64,000 nucleotides of DNA from Takakia lepidozioides (taxonomy: Eukaryota; Streptophyta; Takakiopsida; Takakiales; Takakiaceae), in contig CM060731.1 of the NCBI GenBank assembly GCA_030704615.1, positions 72,272,756 to 72,336,755 of the forward strand, in the 5' to 3' direction. Positions 33,036-45,838 of this stretch are shown here, one piece after another (the first letter of the stretch is position 1; every line of letters starts with the position of its first letter). The notes under the pieces were generated by a model, which saw only the letters and a list, made by a program, of their open reading frames with translations, made no database searches and was not told the origin of the DNA. The position numbers and the translations under genes are program-made.

Positions 33036-35384
33036 GTGCTAAGGACGCAGCACTTCAAAGGATCCGTGCACAATGTGAGGAAGGTGCATGTGCACCCCAA
33101 GGAGCGGCGGCCATTGCTATGCAGATAATGAGAGCCTCTGTCGGCTCGAATGGTGAAGAGGAACAAAGAGACCACTCAGTTCTTTCGGGAATATGACGTA
33201 TGTGGAGCGGGGCGTACGCCAGCTTCTAATTGTCACGAATTTTGAGTTTCGTTATGTGCAGAGTGTGTGATTTGCTACATTGAGGACATCCTGAGGAAAG
33301 TGGTCATGAATAGGAGAGGAAGTTTTTTCACGTCGTTCAATTTGCTTTGGCACCTGACGTAGATTGAGAGAGAGATGACATGAAAGTATAGCAAACCATA
33401 ATGCGACTGTGGTGCATGGTGCTCCTGATCGCGTGGCTGTGCAGGGTCGAGGTAAGGAAGCTCCATCTAGCCGTCTCCACACCCCCATCTGTCTTTATAC
33501 CTCTCCATGACTGCTTATGATGAGGACGGGTAACGATTACACGCATCACAGCTTCTGCTCTTTCTGCGGAAGTGATTTTGCAGATGGAATGCCCCGGGAT
33601 GGTTTTGAGAATGTGTATCTTTGGCTTCCTCTGCATGCCTACAAGTCTATAGAGGTTGGACCTTGTAATTATAATCTGTGAAGCTGCCAAAACTTACAGA
33701 TATTTGCAATGCAGAAGTTGAGCTGCTTTTAGCAGCGGTACGGCTGAGGTCAAGGAGCTCCAGAGAACCGTTTGACAAAATCTATTCCTTCTTCTAGAGG
33801 TGTGATTCCTCAAGACATATGCCTCGTATTTGGCCTGGTCAGCTGGTCTGCTTGGGGCACTTGTCTGAGCGACTGTGCATCACATCGACTCAGTTCTGCG
33901 ATTTCCAGCCCAAGTGAGGTCAACTTGTTGCGTCTCCAATCCTTCTGGCGGGGACATATGCTACCAAAGATAAGTAAAGCTGAAAGTTCATGGTCACCTC
34001 ATTTGTCCTTGTCAAGTGGATTGCATTCTGGATAGCATTCTTCTTCTTGGCACTTAGACACTTGTCAGAAGCTTTTGTGTGCTAACAAACCTGTGGCCAT
34101 CTCTTTCAAAGTGACAGTGCCAATACTTTGGCAGACACATGGTCAGAAGTGTTATGCCTGGTGGCGGGGGCCTGCTATTTTTCTTCTCTTTGGTTTTTTT
34201 TACTAGAACAAAAAGACGTCATAGAGCATAATTTATGTCTGGTGGAATGACAATCCTTGCAAATCACTCACTACATGGATTTAAAATGAAAGGCAGTTGA
34301 CGACTGAAGCCATTTTTGGAAGTTGAAGACAGGAATCCAGGAGGGAGGAAGCGGCAATGCCAGGGAATTGGTTGTTCTATGGTACGCTTGAACAGCTCCG
34401 TCAACAGCTCTGCAAGGGTCAGTGACTTTCTAAATTGAAAGGAGGTGCCTCATCTTACCCACGTTAATACATTGCCTCCCATCTCCCCTCTTCCACTTCC
34501 CATGTCATAGAAGTGCTGCCTTCCACTTGAGACTCCCATTGCATGATCTATGAAATAGCAGACTCACGCCTTCTCGTAATTGCTCAGGTTTTGCTATGTG
34601 TTGAACTGAGAGTTTTAGCAGCCAATAAAATTTTAATCTGCAAGGCCATGTCAAAGCCCTTTGGGGTTCCCTCATTCATATCTAGGCTTTCTACATCCTC
34701 CAGTGAATTTGTAACGAAGAATGTGTCTGTGTTTTAGAAAGAAAGAAGGAAAAGAGGAGGGTTTAAGATGTCAGCCTATGAGACCAAAAAATATCCAATG
34801 GAGAATTCAAATACCAAACGTACAAGTGAAAAAGAGGAGGCAGCAGGGAGACTTTTTCCTCCCCAAGACTCCCAAATGAGAGGACCTATTACAGATCACA
34901 GTAACAGGAGCTGCCCTCTCCACTTCTGCTTCCTCCTCTCAAGGCCTTCCCCAATACATGGCTTCCACAAACCTGAGAGGTGGACTGAGAAATGTAGAAA
35001 CACCTAGGGCAGCTATTTTTTGTAGCGCGTGGCCCATCACTATTTTCTTTAAAATCTTTCTAGTCCATTTTATACTTGCACTGAAGAAATTTTCTCCCAG
35101 ATTCCACTGTAGATCACGGGCACACGACTGATCTTTCCCATGATTTTCTTCAGGTATCTGATCAGGTATGAGCCTCCCACTTTCAGCAGCTCTCTGCTGC
35201 TGGACAACATCTCATATCTTTCATCATAAACTGCGCAGGTTTGCTGTGAACTGTTGTAAGGGGCTGTGCCCACTACAGCTGGTATACGACGCCGTTGCTA
35301 GGCCAAAATTAACCAATTAAATGTAAAAAAATGGTTAATATCAAACCACCACAAAGTGACATGTGGCATGCGGCTTCGGGACTA
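33036..35384. other. Left flank of the 5S array; nothing recognised
   Basis: No exon or element with paired ends is evident. The sequence next to the array (35300-35384) is unique in the window and joins the repeat abruptly at AGGATATATTTTGGC. Confidence 0.4.
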
Positions 35385-35472
35385 AGGATATATTTTGGCT
35401 AAAAGTCGAGGGAGGGCGGGCAGGGAGGCCGTGGAGAGAGGAGATGGTGACCACACTTTCAAAACGGGGTCC

Positions 35473-35476
35473 AAAA
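35473..35476 (-). terminator. Pol III T-run after 5S copy 1
   Basis: CCTTTTGG on the minus strand puts four T residues 8-11 bases past the 3' end of the 5S gene, with a second TTTT about 12 bases further (35461-35464). Both are short for Pol III but usual for 5S genes, and they recur in every unit except that the second is shortened near copy 31. Confidence 0.65.
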
Positions 35477-35483
35477 GGCGGCT

Positions 35484-35601
35484 GGGTGCAGCACCGGGAC
35501 TTCCCGGGAGGTCACCCATCCCAGTACTATTCCGGCCCAAAGGCGCTTAACTTCAGAGTTCTGATGGGATCTGGTGTAGTAGCCTTGGTATGACCGCACC
35601 A
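35484..35601 (-). rRNA. 5S rRNA, copy 1 of 32 (reference copy)
   Basis: On the minus strand it reads GGTGCGGTCATACC at the 5' end, then CCAGATCCCATCAGAACTC, AAGTTAAGCGCCTTTGGGC (box A, 35535-35553), AGTACTGGGATGG (intermediate element), GGATGGGTGACCTCCCGGG (box C, 35503-35521), and GGTGCTGCACCC at the 3' end, which pairs with the 5' end. This matches plant 5S rRNA, the Pol III-made RNA of the large ribosomal subunit. The exact 5' base is uncertain by about 2. Confidence 0.96.
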
Positions 35602-35627
35602 CGACACCAAGGCGCCACGCTTGCCAC

Positions 35628-35632
35628 TTATA
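35628..35632 (-). promoter_or_regulatory. TATA-like box of 5S copy 1, about -32 to -28
   Basis: TATAA on the minus strand lies 27 bases before the first G of the 5S gene. A TATA-like box at about -28 is a known external promoter element of plant 5S genes. The same box is present at this spacing in all units I read. Confidence 0.7.
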
Positions 35633-36022
35633 ATGGCTCTTCCTGCCCTCATCAAGTTCTCCATCAATTTGGCCCATGCGCATTCTTGCCTCTTGCTACT
35701 TTATTCAAGGTCTCCGCCATGCCGGCCTTCCTTTGCTTTGCTGTTCCACAACCGGGCCCTAAAAATCAAAAGGGGTTTGCGAGGGGGGCGCCCATGGTTC
35801 ATTTCTCCCGCCCACCATGCCACACGCACAAAATAAACACTGCACCGCACTTTCCGCCCCCTATGTATGCTACATCCGGTTGCTTTTGTGTGTGTTTTCG
35901 GGTGGGCGCAGCCAGGGCAACCCAGGATATATTTTGGCTAAAAGTCGAGGGAGGGCGGGCAGGGAGGCCGTGGAGAGAGGAGATGGTGACCACACTTTCA
36001 AAACGGGGTCCAAAAGGCGGCT

Positions 36023-36140
36023 GGGTGCAGCACCGGGACTTCCCGGGAGGTCACCCATCCCAGTACTATTCCGGCCCAAAGGCGCTTAACTTCAGAGTTC
36101 TGATGGGATCTGGTGTAGTAGCCTTGGTATGACCGCACCA
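36023..36140 (-). rRNA. 5S rRNA, copy 2
   Basis: Gene matches copy 1. The spacer to its right (36345-36368) carries the CCCCCCACC and CCACAGGCAC variant, making that unit 538 bp. Confidence 0.96.
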
Positions 36141-36560
36141 CGACACCAAGGCGCCACGCTTGCCACTTATAATGGCTCTTCCTGCCCTCATCAAGTTCTC
36201 CATCAATTTGGCCCATGCGCATTCTTGCCTCTTGCTACTTTATTCAAGGTCTCCGCCATGCCGGCCTTCCTTTGCTTTGCTGTTCCACAACCGGGCCCTA
36301 AAAATCAAAAGGGGTTTGCGAGGGGGGCGCCCATGGTTCATTTCTCCCCCCACCATGCCACAGGCACAAAATAAACACTGCACCGCACTTTCCGCCCCCT
36401 ATGTATGCTACATCCGGTTGCTTTTGTGTGTGTTTTCGGGTGGGCGCAGCCAGGGCAACCCAGGATATATTTTGGCTAAAAGTCGAGGGAGGGCGGGCAG
36501 GGAGGCCGTGGAGAGAGGAGATGGTGACCACACTTTCAAAACGGGGTCCAAAAGGCGGCT

Positions 36561-36678
36561 GGGTGCAGCACCGGGACTTCCCGGGAGGTCACCCATCCCA
36601 GTACTATTCCGGCCCAAAGGCGCTTAACTTCAGAGTTCTGATGGGATCTGGTGTAGTAGCCTTGGTATGACCGCACCA
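36561..36678 (-). rRNA. 5S rRNA, copy 3
   Basis: Gene matches copy 1; right spacer has the major form (CCCGCCCACC, CCACACGCAC). Confidence 0.96.
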
Positions 36679-37099
36679 CGACACCAAGGCGCCACGCTTG
36701 CCACTTATAATGGCTCTTCCTGCCCTCATCAAGTTCTCCATCAATTTGGCCCATGCGCATTCTTGCCTCTTGCTACTTTATTCAAGGTCTCCGCCATGCC
36801 GGCCTTCCTTTGCTTTGCTGTTCCACAACCGGGCCCTAAAAATCAAAAGGGGTTTGCGAGGGGGGCGCCCATGGTTCATTTCTCCCGCCCACCATGCCAC
36901 ACGCACAAAATAAACACTGCACCGCACTTTCCGCCCCCTATGTATGCTACATCCGGTTGCTTTTGTGTGTGTTTTCGGGTGGGCGCAGCCAGGGCAACCC
37001 AGGATATATTTTGGCTAAAAGTCGAGGGAGGGCGGGCAGGGAGGCCGTGGAGAGAGGAGATGGTGACCACACTTTCAAAACGGGGTCCAAAAGGCGGCT

Positions 37100-37217
37100 G
37101 GGTGCAGCACCGGGACTTCCCGGGAGGTCACCCATCCCAGTACTATTCCGGCCCAAAGGCGCTTAACTTCAGAGTTCTGATGGGATCTGGTGTAGTAGCC
37201 TTGGTATGACCGCACCA
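37100..37217 (-). rRNA. 5S rRNA, copy 4
   Basis: Matches copy 1; major spacer form to the right. Confidence 0.96.
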
Positions 37218-37638
37218 CGACACCAAGGCGCCACGCTTGCCACTTATAATGGCTCTTCCTGCCCTCATCAAGTTCTCCATCAATTTGGCCCATGCGCATT
37301 CTTGCCTCTTGCTACTTTATTCAAGGTCTCCGCCATGCCGGCCTTCCTTTGCTTTGCTGTTCCACAACCGGGCCCTAAAAATCAAAAGGGGTTTGCGAGG
37401 GGGGCGCCCATGGTTCATTTCTCCCGCCCACCATGCCACACGCACAAAATAAACACTGCACCGCACTTTCCGCCCCCTATGTATGCTACATCCGGTTGCT
37501 TTTGTGTGTGTTTTCGGGTGGGCGCAGCCAGGGCAACCCAGGATATATTTTGGCTAAAAGTCGAGGGAGGGCGGGCAGGGAGGCCGTGGAGAGAGGAGAT
37601 GGTGACCACACTTTCAAAACGGGGTCCAAAAGGCGGCT

Positions 37639-37756
37639 GGGTGCAGCACCGGGACTTCCCGGGAGGTCACCCATCCCAGTACTATTCCGGCCCAAAGGCG
37701 CTTAACTTCAGAGTTCTGATGGGATCTGGTGTAGTAGCCTTGGTATGACCGCACCA
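37639..37756 (-). rRNA. 5S rRNA, copy 5
   Basis: Matches copy 1; major spacer form to the right. Confidence 0.96.
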
Positions 37757-38177
37757 CGACACCAAGGCGCCACGCTTGCCACTTATAATGGCTCTTCCTG
37801 CCCTCATCAAGTTCTCCATCAATTTGGCCCATGCGCATTCTTGCCTCTTGCTACTTTATTCAAGGTCTCCGCCATGCCGGCCTTCCTTTGCTTTGCTGTT
37901 CCACAACCGGGCCCTAAAAATCAAAAGGGGTTTGCGAGGGGGGCGCCCATGGTTCATTTCTCCCGCCCACCATGCCACACGCACAAAATAAACACTGCAC
38001 CGCACTTTCCGCCCCCTATGTATGCTACATCCGGTTGCTTTTGTGTGTGTTTTCGGGTGGGCGCAGCCAGGGCAACCCAGGATATATTTTGGCTAAAAGT
38101 CGAGGGAGGGCGGGCAGGGAGGCCGTGGAGAGAGGAGATGGTGACCACACTTTCAAAACGGGGTCCAAAAGGCGGCT

Positions 38178-38295
38178 GGGTGCAGCACCGGGACTTCCCG
38201 GGAGGTCACCCATCCCAGTACTATTCCGGCCCAAAGGCGCTTAACTTCAGAGTTCTGATGGGATCTGGTGTAGTAGCCTTGGTATGACCGCACCA
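38178..38295 (-). rRNA. 5S rRNA, copy 6
   Basis: Matches copy 1; major spacer form to the right. Confidence 0.96.
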
Positions 38296-38716
38296 CGACA
38301 CCAAGGCGCCACGCTTGCCACTTATAATGGCTCTTCCTGCCCTCATCAAGTTCTCCATCAATTTGGCCCATGCGCATTCTTGCCTCTTGCTACTTTATTC
38401 AAGGTCTCCGCCATGCCGGCCTTCCTTTGCTTTGCTGTTCCACAACCGGGCCCTAAAAATCAAAAGGGGTTTGCGAGGGGGGCGCCCATGGTTCATTTCT
38501 CCCGCCCACCATGCCACACGCACAAAATAAACACTGCACCGCACTTTCCGCCCCCTATGTATGCTACATCCGGTTGCTTTTGTGTGTGTTTTCGGGTGGG
38601 CGCAGCCAGGGCAACCCAGGATATATTTTGGCTAAAAGTCGAGGGAGGGCGGGCAGGGAGGCCGTGGAGAGAGGAGATGGTGACCACACTTTCAAAACGG
38701 GGTCCAAAAGGCGGCT

Positions 38717-38834
38717 GGGTGCAGCACCGGGACTTCCCGGGAGGTCACCCATCCCAGTACTATTCCGGCCCAAAGGCGCTTAACTTCAGAGTTCTGATGG
38801 GATCTGGTGTAGTAGCCTTGGTATGACCGCACCA
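38717..38834 (-). rRNA. 5S rRNA, copy 7
   Basis: Matches copy 1. The right spacer has CCCCCCACC with CCACACGCAC (39040-39062), a 538-bp form seen once. Confidence 0.96.
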
Positions 38835-39254
38835 CGACACCAAGGCGCCACGCTTGCCACTTATAATGGCTCTTCCTGCCCTCATCAAGTTCTCCATCAA
38901 TTTGGCCCATGCGCATTCTTGCCTCTTGCTACTTTATTCAAGGTCTCCGCCATGCCGGCCTTCCTTTGCTTTGCTGTTCCACAACCGGGCCCTAAAAATC
39001 AAAAGGGGTTTGCGAGGGGGGCGCCCATGGTTCATTTCTCCCCCCACCATGCCACACGCACAAAATAAACACTGCACCGCACTTTCCGCCCCCTATGTAT
39101 GCTACATCCGGTTGCTTTTGTGTGTGTTTTCGGGTGGGCGCAGCCAGGGCAACCCAGGATATATTTTGGCTAAAAGTCGAGGGAGGGCGGGCAGGGAGGC
39201 CGTGGAGAGAGGAGATGGTGACCACACTTTCAAAACGGGGTCCAAAAGGCGGCT

Positions 39255-39372
39255 GGGTGCAGCACCGGGACTTCCCGGGAGGTCACCCATCCCAGTACTA
39301 TTCCGGCCCAAAGGCGCTTAACTTCAGAGTTCTGATGGGATCTGGTGTAGTAGCCTTGGTATGACCGCACCA
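39255..39372 (-). rRNA. 5S rRNA, copy 8
   Basis: Matches copy 1; major spacer form to the right. Confidence 0.96.
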
Positions 39373-39793
39373 CGACACCAAGGCGCCACGCTTGCCACTT
39401 ATAATGGCTCTTCCTGCCCTCATCAAGTTCTCCATCAATTTGGCCCATGCGCATTCTTGCCTCTTGCTACTTTATTCAAGGTCTCCGCCATGCCGGCCTT
39501 CCTTTGCTTTGCTGTTCCACAACCGGGCCCTAAAAATCAAAAGGGGTTTGCGAGGGGGGCGCCCATGGTTCATTTCTCCCGCCCACCATGCCACACGCAC
39601 AAAATAAACACTGCACCGCACTTTCCGCCCCCTATGTATGCTACATCCGGTTGCTTTTGTGTGTGTTTTCGGGTGGGCGCAGCCAGGGCAACCCAGGATA
39701 TATTTTGGCTAAAAGTCGAGGGAGGGCGGGCAGGGAGGCCGTGGAGAGAGGAGATGGTGACCACACTTTCAAAACGGGGTCCAAAAGGCGGCT

Positions 39794-39911
39794 GGGTGCA
39801 GCACCGGGACTTCCCGGGAGGTCACCCATCCCAGTACTATTCCGGCCCAAAGGCGCTTAACTTCAGAGTTCTGATGGGATCTGGTGTAGTAGCCTTGGTA
39901 TGACCGCACCA
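39794..39911 (-). rRNA. 5S rRNA, copy 9
   Basis: Matches copy 1; major spacer form to the right. Confidence 0.96.
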
Positions 39912-40332
39912 CGACACCAAGGCGCCACGCTTGCCACTTATAATGGCTCTTCCTGCCCTCATCAAGTTCTCCATCAATTTGGCCCATGCGCATTCTTGCC
40001 TCTTGCTACTTTATTCAAGGTCTCCGCCATGCCGGCCTTCCTTTGCTTTGCTGTTCCACAACCGGGCCCTAAAAATCAAAAGGGGTTTGCGAGGGGGGCG
40101 CCCATGGTTCATTTCTCCCGCCCACCATGCCACACGCACAAAATAAACACTGCACCGCACTTTCCGCCCCCTATGTATGCTACATCCGGTTGCTTTTGTG
40201 TGTGTTTTCGGGTGGGCGCAGCCAGGGCAACCCAGGATATATTTTGGCTAAAAGTCGAGGGAGGGCGGGCAGGGAGGCCGTGGAGAGAGGAGATGGTGAC
40301 CACACTTTCAAAACGGGGTCCAAAAGGCGGCT

Positions 40333-40450
40333 GGGTGCAGCACCGGGACTTCCCGGGAGGTCACCCATCCCAGTACTATTCCGGCCCAAAGGCGCTTAAC
40401 TTCAGAGTTCTGATGGGATCTGGTGTAGTAGCCTTGGTATGACCGCACCA
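40333..40450 (-). rRNA. 5S rRNA, copy 10
   Basis: Matches copy 1; major spacer form to the right. Confidence 0.96.
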
Positions 40451-40871
40451 CGACACCAAGGCGCCACGCTTGCCACTTATAATGGCTCTTCCTGCCCTCA
40501 TCAAGTTCTCCATCAATTTGGCCCATGCGCATTCTTGCCTCTTGCTACTTTATTCAAGGTCTCCGCCATGCCGGCCTTCCTTTGCTTTGCTGTTCCACAA
40601 CCGGGCCCTAAAAATCAAAAGGGGTTTGCGAGGGGGGCGCCCATGGTTCATTTCTCCCGCCCACCATGCCACACGCACAAAATAAACACTGCACCGCACT
40701 TTCCGCCCCCTATGTATGCTACATCCGGTTGCTTTTGTGTGTGTTTTCGGGTGGGCGCAGCCAGGGCAACCCAGGATATATTTTGGCTAAAAGTCGAGGG
40801 AGGGCGGGCAGGGAGGCCGTGGAGAGAGGAGATGGTGACCACACTTTCAAAACGGGGTCCAAAAGGCGGCT

Positions 40872-40989
40872 GGGTGCAGCACCGGGACTTCCCGGGAGGT
40901 CACCCATCCCAGTACTATTCCGGCCCAAAGGCGCTTAACTTCAGAGTTCTGATGGGATCTGGTGTAGTAGCCTTGGTATGACCGCACCA
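40872..40989 (-). rRNA. 5S rRNA, copy 11
   Basis: Matches copy 1; major spacer form to the right. Confidence 0.96.
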
Positions 40990-41410
40990 CGACACCAAGG
41001 CGCCACGCTTGCCACTTATAATGGCTCTTCCTGCCCTCATCAAGTTCTCCATCAATTTGGCCCATGCGCATTCTTGCCTCTTGCTACTTTATTCAAGGTC
41101 TCCGCCATGCCGGCCTTCCTTTGCTTTGCTGTTCCACAACCGGGCCCTAAAAATCAAAAGGGGTTTGCGAGGGGGGCGCCCATGGTTCATTTCTCCCGCC
41201 CACCATGCCACACGCACAAAATAAACACTGCACCGCACTTTCCGCCCCCTATGTATGCTACATCCGGTTGCTTTTGTGTGTGTTTTCGGGTGGGCGCAGC
41301 CAGGGCAACCCAGGATATATTTTGGCTAAAAGTCGAGGGAGGGCGGGCAGGGAGGCCGTGGAGAGAGGAGATGGTGACCACACTTTCAAAACGGGGTCCA
41401 AAAGGCGGCT

Positions 41411-41528
41411 GGGTGCAGCACCGGGACTTCCCGGGAGGTCACCCATCCCAGTACTATTCCGGCCCAAAGGCGCTTAACTTCAGAGTTCTGATGGGATCTG
41501 GTGTAGTAGCCTTGGTATGACCGCACCA
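41411..41528 (-). rRNA. 5S rRNA, copy 12
   Basis: Matches copy 1. Right spacer has the CCACAGCAC form (near 41750), 538 bp; the same form follows copies 18 and 26. Confidence 0.96.
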
Positions 41529-41948
41529 CGACACCAAGGCGCCACGCTTGCCACTTATAATGGCTCTTCCTGCCCTCATCAAGTTCTCCATCAATTTGGC
41601 CCATGCGCATTCTTGCCTCTTGCTACTTTATTCAAGGTCTCCGCCATGCCGGCCTTCCTTTGCTTTGCTGTTCCACAACCGGGCCCTAAAAATCAAAAGG
41701 GGTTTGCGAGGGGGGCGCCCATGGTTCATTTCTCCCGCCCACCATGCCACAGCACAAAATAAACACTGCACCGCACTTTCCGCCCCCTATGTATGCTACA
41801 TCCGGTTGCTTTTGTGTGTGTTTTCGGGTGGGCGCAGCCAGGGCAACCCAGGATATATTTTGGCTAAAAGTCGAGGGAGGGCGGGCAGGGAGGCCGTGGA
41901 GAGAGGAGATGGTGACCACACTTTCAAAACGGGGTCCAAAAGGCGGCT

Positions 41949-42066
41949 GGGTGCAGCACCGGGACTTCCCGGGAGGTCACCCATCCCAGTACTATTCCGG
42001 CCCAAAGGCGCTTAACTTCAGAGTTCTGATGGGATCTGGTGTAGTAGCCTTGGTATGACCGCACCA
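41949..42066 (-). rRNA. 5S rRNA, copy 13
   Basis: Matches copy 1; major spacer form to the right. Confidence 0.96.
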
Positions 42067-42487
42067 CGACACCAAGGCGCCACGCTTGCCACTTATAATG
42101 GCTCTTCCTGCCCTCATCAAGTTCTCCATCAATTTGGCCCATGCGCATTCTTGCCTCTTGCTACTTTATTCAAGGTCTCCGCCATGCCGGCCTTCCTTTG
42201 CTTTGCTGTTCCACAACCGGGCCCTAAAAATCAAAAGGGGTTTGCGAGGGGGGCGCCCATGGTTCATTTCTCCCGCCCACCATGCCACACGCACAAAATA
42301 AACACTGCACCGCACTTTCCGCCCCCTATGTATGCTACATCCGGTTGCTTTTGTGTGTGTTTTCGGGTGGGCGCAGCCAGGGCAACCCAGGATATATTTT
42401 GGCTAAAAGTCGAGGGAGGGCGGGCAGGGAGGCCGTGGAGAGAGGAGATGGTGACCACACTTTCAAAACGGGGTCCAAAAGGCGGCT

Positions 42488-42605
42488 GGGTGCAGCACCG
42501 GGACTTCCCGGGAGGTCACCCATCCCAGTACTATTCCGGCCCAAAGGCGCTTAACTTCAGAGTTCTGATGGGATCTGGTGTAGTAGCCTTGGTATGACCG
42601 CACCA
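42488..42605 (-). rRNA. 5S rRNA, copy 14
   Basis: Matches copy 1; major spacer form to the right. Confidence 0.96.
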
Positions 42606-43026
42606 CGACACCAAGGCGCCACGCTTGCCACTTATAATGGCTCTTCCTGCCCTCATCAAGTTCTCCATCAATTTGGCCCATGCGCATTCTTGCCTCTTGC
42701 TACTTTATTCAAGGTCTCCGCCATGCCGGCCTTCCTTTGCTTTGCTGTTCCACAACCGGGCCCTAAAAATCAAAAGGGGTTTGCGAGGGGGGCGCCCATG
42801 GTTCATTTCTCCCGCCCACCATGCCACACGCACAAAATAAACACTGCACCGCACTTTCCGCCCCCTATGTATGCTACATCCGGTTGCTTTTGTGTGTGTT
42901 TTCGGGTGGGCGCAGCCAGGGCAACCCAGGATATATTTTGGCTAAAAGTCGAGGGAGGGCGGGCAGGGAGGCCGTGGAGAGAGGAGATGGTGACCACACT
43001 TTCAAAACGGGGTCCAAAAGGCGGCT

Positions 43027-43144
43027 GGGTGCAGCACCGGGACTTCCCGGGAGGTCACCCATCCCAGTACTATTCCGGCCCAAAGGCGCTTAACTTCAGA
43101 GTTCTGATGGGATCTGGTGTAGTAGCCTTGGTATGACCGCACCA
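43027..43144 (-). rRNA. 5S rRNA, copy 15
   Basis: Matches copy 1; major spacer form to the right. Confidence 0.96.
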
Positions 43145-43565
43145 CGACACCAAGGCGCCACGCTTGCCACTTATAATGGCTCTTCCTGCCCTCATCAAGT
43201 TCTCCATCAATTTGGCCCATGCGCATTCTTGCCTCTTGCTACTTTATTCAAGGTCTCCGCCATGCCGGCCTTCCTTTGCTTTGCTGTTCCACAACCGGGC
43301 CCTAAAAATCAAAAGGGGTTTGCGAGGGGGGCGCCCATGGTTCATTTCTCCCGCCCACCATGCCACACGCACAAAATAAACACTGCACCGCACTTTCCGC
43401 CCCCTATGTATGCTACATCCGGTTGCTTTTGTGTGTGTTTTCGGGTGGGCGCAGCCAGGGCAACCCAGGATATATTTTGGCTAAAAGTCGAGGGAGGGCG
43501 GGCAGGGAGGCCGTGGAGAGAGGAGATGGTGACCACACTTTCAAAACGGGGTCCAAAAGGCGGCT

Positions 43566-43683
43566 GGGTGCAGCACCGGGACTTCCCGGGAGGTCACCCA
43601 TCCCAGTACTATTCCGGCCCAAAGGCGCTTAACTTCAGAGTTCTGATGGGATCTGGTGTAGTAGCCTTGGTATGACCGCACCA
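43566..43683 (-). rRNA. 5S rRNA, copy 16
   Basis: Matches copy 1; major spacer form to the right. Confidence 0.96.
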
Positions 43684-44104
43684 CGACACCAAGGCGCCAC
43701 GCTTGCCACTTATAATGGCTCTTCCTGCCCTCATCAAGTTCTCCATCAATTTGGCCCATGCGCATTCTTGCCTCTTGCTACTTTATTCAAGGTCTCCGCC
43801 ATGCCGGCCTTCCTTTGCTTTGCTGTTCCACAACCGGGCCCTAAAAATCAAAAGGGGTTTGCGAGGGGGGCGCCCATGGTTCATTTCTCCCGCCCACCAT
43901 GCCACACGCACAAAATAAACACTGCACCGCACTTTCCGCCCCCTATGTATGCTACATCCGGTTGCTTTTGTGTGTGTTTTCGGGTGGGCGCAGCCAGGGC
44001 AACCCAGGATATATTTTGGCTAAAAGTCGAGGGAGGGCGGGCAGGGAGGCCGTGGAGAGAGGAGATGGTGACCACACTTTCAAAACGGGGTCCAAAAGGC
44101 GGCT

Positions 44105-44222
44105 GGGTGCAGCACCGGGACTTCCCGGGAGGTCACCCATCCCAGTACTATTCCGGCCCAAAGGCGCTTAACTTCAGAGTTCTGATGGGATCTGGTGTAG
44201 TAGCCTTGGTATGACCGCACCA
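44105..44222 (-). rRNA. 5S rRNA, copy 17
   Basis: Matches copy 1; major spacer form to the right. Confidence 0.96.
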
Positions 44223-44643
44223 CGACACCAAGGCGCCACGCTTGCCACTTATAATGGCTCTTCCTGCCCTCATCAAGTTCTCCATCAATTTGGCCCATGC
44301 GCATTCTTGCCTCTTGCTACTTTATTCAAGGTCTCCGCCATGCCGGCCTTCCTTTGCTTTGCTGTTCCACAACCGGGCCCTAAAAATCAAAAGGGGTTTG
44401 CGAGGGGGGCGCCCATGGTTCATTTCTCCCGCCCACCATGCCACACGCACAAAATAAACACTGCACCGCACTTTCCGCCCCCTATGTATGCTACATCCGG
44501 TTGCTTTTGTGTGTGTTTTCGGGTGGGCGCAGCCAGGGCAACCCAGGATATATTTTGGCTAAAAGTCGAGGGAGGGCGGGCAGGGAGGCCGTGGAGAGAG
44601 GAGATGGTGACCACACTTTCAAAACGGGGTCCAAAAGGCGGCT

Positions 44644-44761
44644 GGGTGCAGCACCGGGACTTCCCGGGAGGTCACCCATCCCAGTACTATTCCGGCCCAA
44701 AGGCGCTTAACTTCAGAGTTCTGATGGGATCTGGTGTAGTAGCCTTGGTATGACCGCACCA
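44644..44761 (-). rRNA. 5S rRNA, copy 18
   Basis: Matches copy 1; right spacer has the CCACAGCAC form (near 44983). Confidence 0.96.
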
Positions 44762-45181
44762 CGACACCAAGGCGCCACGCTTGCCACTTATAATGGCTCT
44801 TCCTGCCCTCATCAAGTTCTCCATCAATTTGGCCCATGCGCATTCTTGCCTCTTGCTACTTTATTCAAGGTCTCCGCCATGCCGGCCTTCCTTTGCTTTG
44901 CTGTTCCACAACCGGGCCCTAAAAATCAAAAGGGGTTTGCGAGGGGGGCGCCCATGGTTCATTTCTCCCGCCCACCATGCCACAGCACAAAATAAACACT
45001 GCACCGCACTTTCCGCCCCCTATGTATGCTACATCCGGTTGCTTTTGTGTGTGTTTTCGGGTGGGCGCAGCCAGGGCAACCCAGGATATATTTTGGCTAA
45101 AAGTCGAGGGAGGGCGGGCAGGGAGGCCGTGGAGAGAGGAGATGGTGACCACACTTTCAAAACGGGGTCCAAAAGGCGGCT

Positions 45182-45299
45182 GGGTGCAGCACCGGGACTT
45201 CCCGGGAGGTCACCCATCCCAGTACTATTCCGGCCCAAAGGCGCTTAACTTCAGAGTTCTGATGGGATCTGGTGTAGTAGCCTTGGTATGACCGCACCA
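45182..45299 (-). rRNA. 5S rRNA, copy 19
   Basis: Matches copy 1; major spacer form to the right. Confidence 0.96.
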
Positions 45300-45720
45300 C
45301 GACACCAAGGCGCCACGCTTGCCACTTATAATGGCTCTTCCTGCCCTCATCAAGTTCTCCATCAATTTGGCCCATGCGCATTCTTGCCTCTTGCTACTTT
45401 ATTCAAGGTCTCCGCCATGCCGGCCTTCCTTTGCTTTGCTGTTCCACAACCGGGCCCTAAAAATCAAAAGGGGTTTGCGAGGGGGGCGCCCATGGTTCAT
45501 TTCTCCCGCCCACCATGCCACACGCACAAAATAAACACTGCACCGCACTTTCCGCCCCCTATGTATGCTACATCCGGTTGCTTTTGTGTGTGTTTTCGGG
45601 TGGGCGCAGCCAGGGCAACCCAGGATATATTTTGGCTAAAAGTCGAGGGAGGGCGGGCAGGGAGGCCGTGGAGAGAGGAGATGGTGACCACACTTTCAAA
45701 ACGGGGTCCAAAAGGCGGCT

Positions 45721-45838
45721 GGGTGCAGCACCGGGACTTCCCGGGAGGTCACCCATCCCAGTACTATTCCGGCCCAAAGGCGCTTAACTTCAGAGTTCTG
45801 ATGGGATCTGGTGTAGTAGCCTTGGTATGACCGCACCA
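45721..45838 (-). rRNA. 5S rRNA, copy 20
   Basis: Matches copy 1; major spacer form to the right. Confidence 0.96.

Noticed and set aside
33770-34035. An 88-codon plus-strand frame in the left flank of the 5S array as a gene
   Set aside because: No recognisable motif, no splice partners and no coding-like conservation visible.
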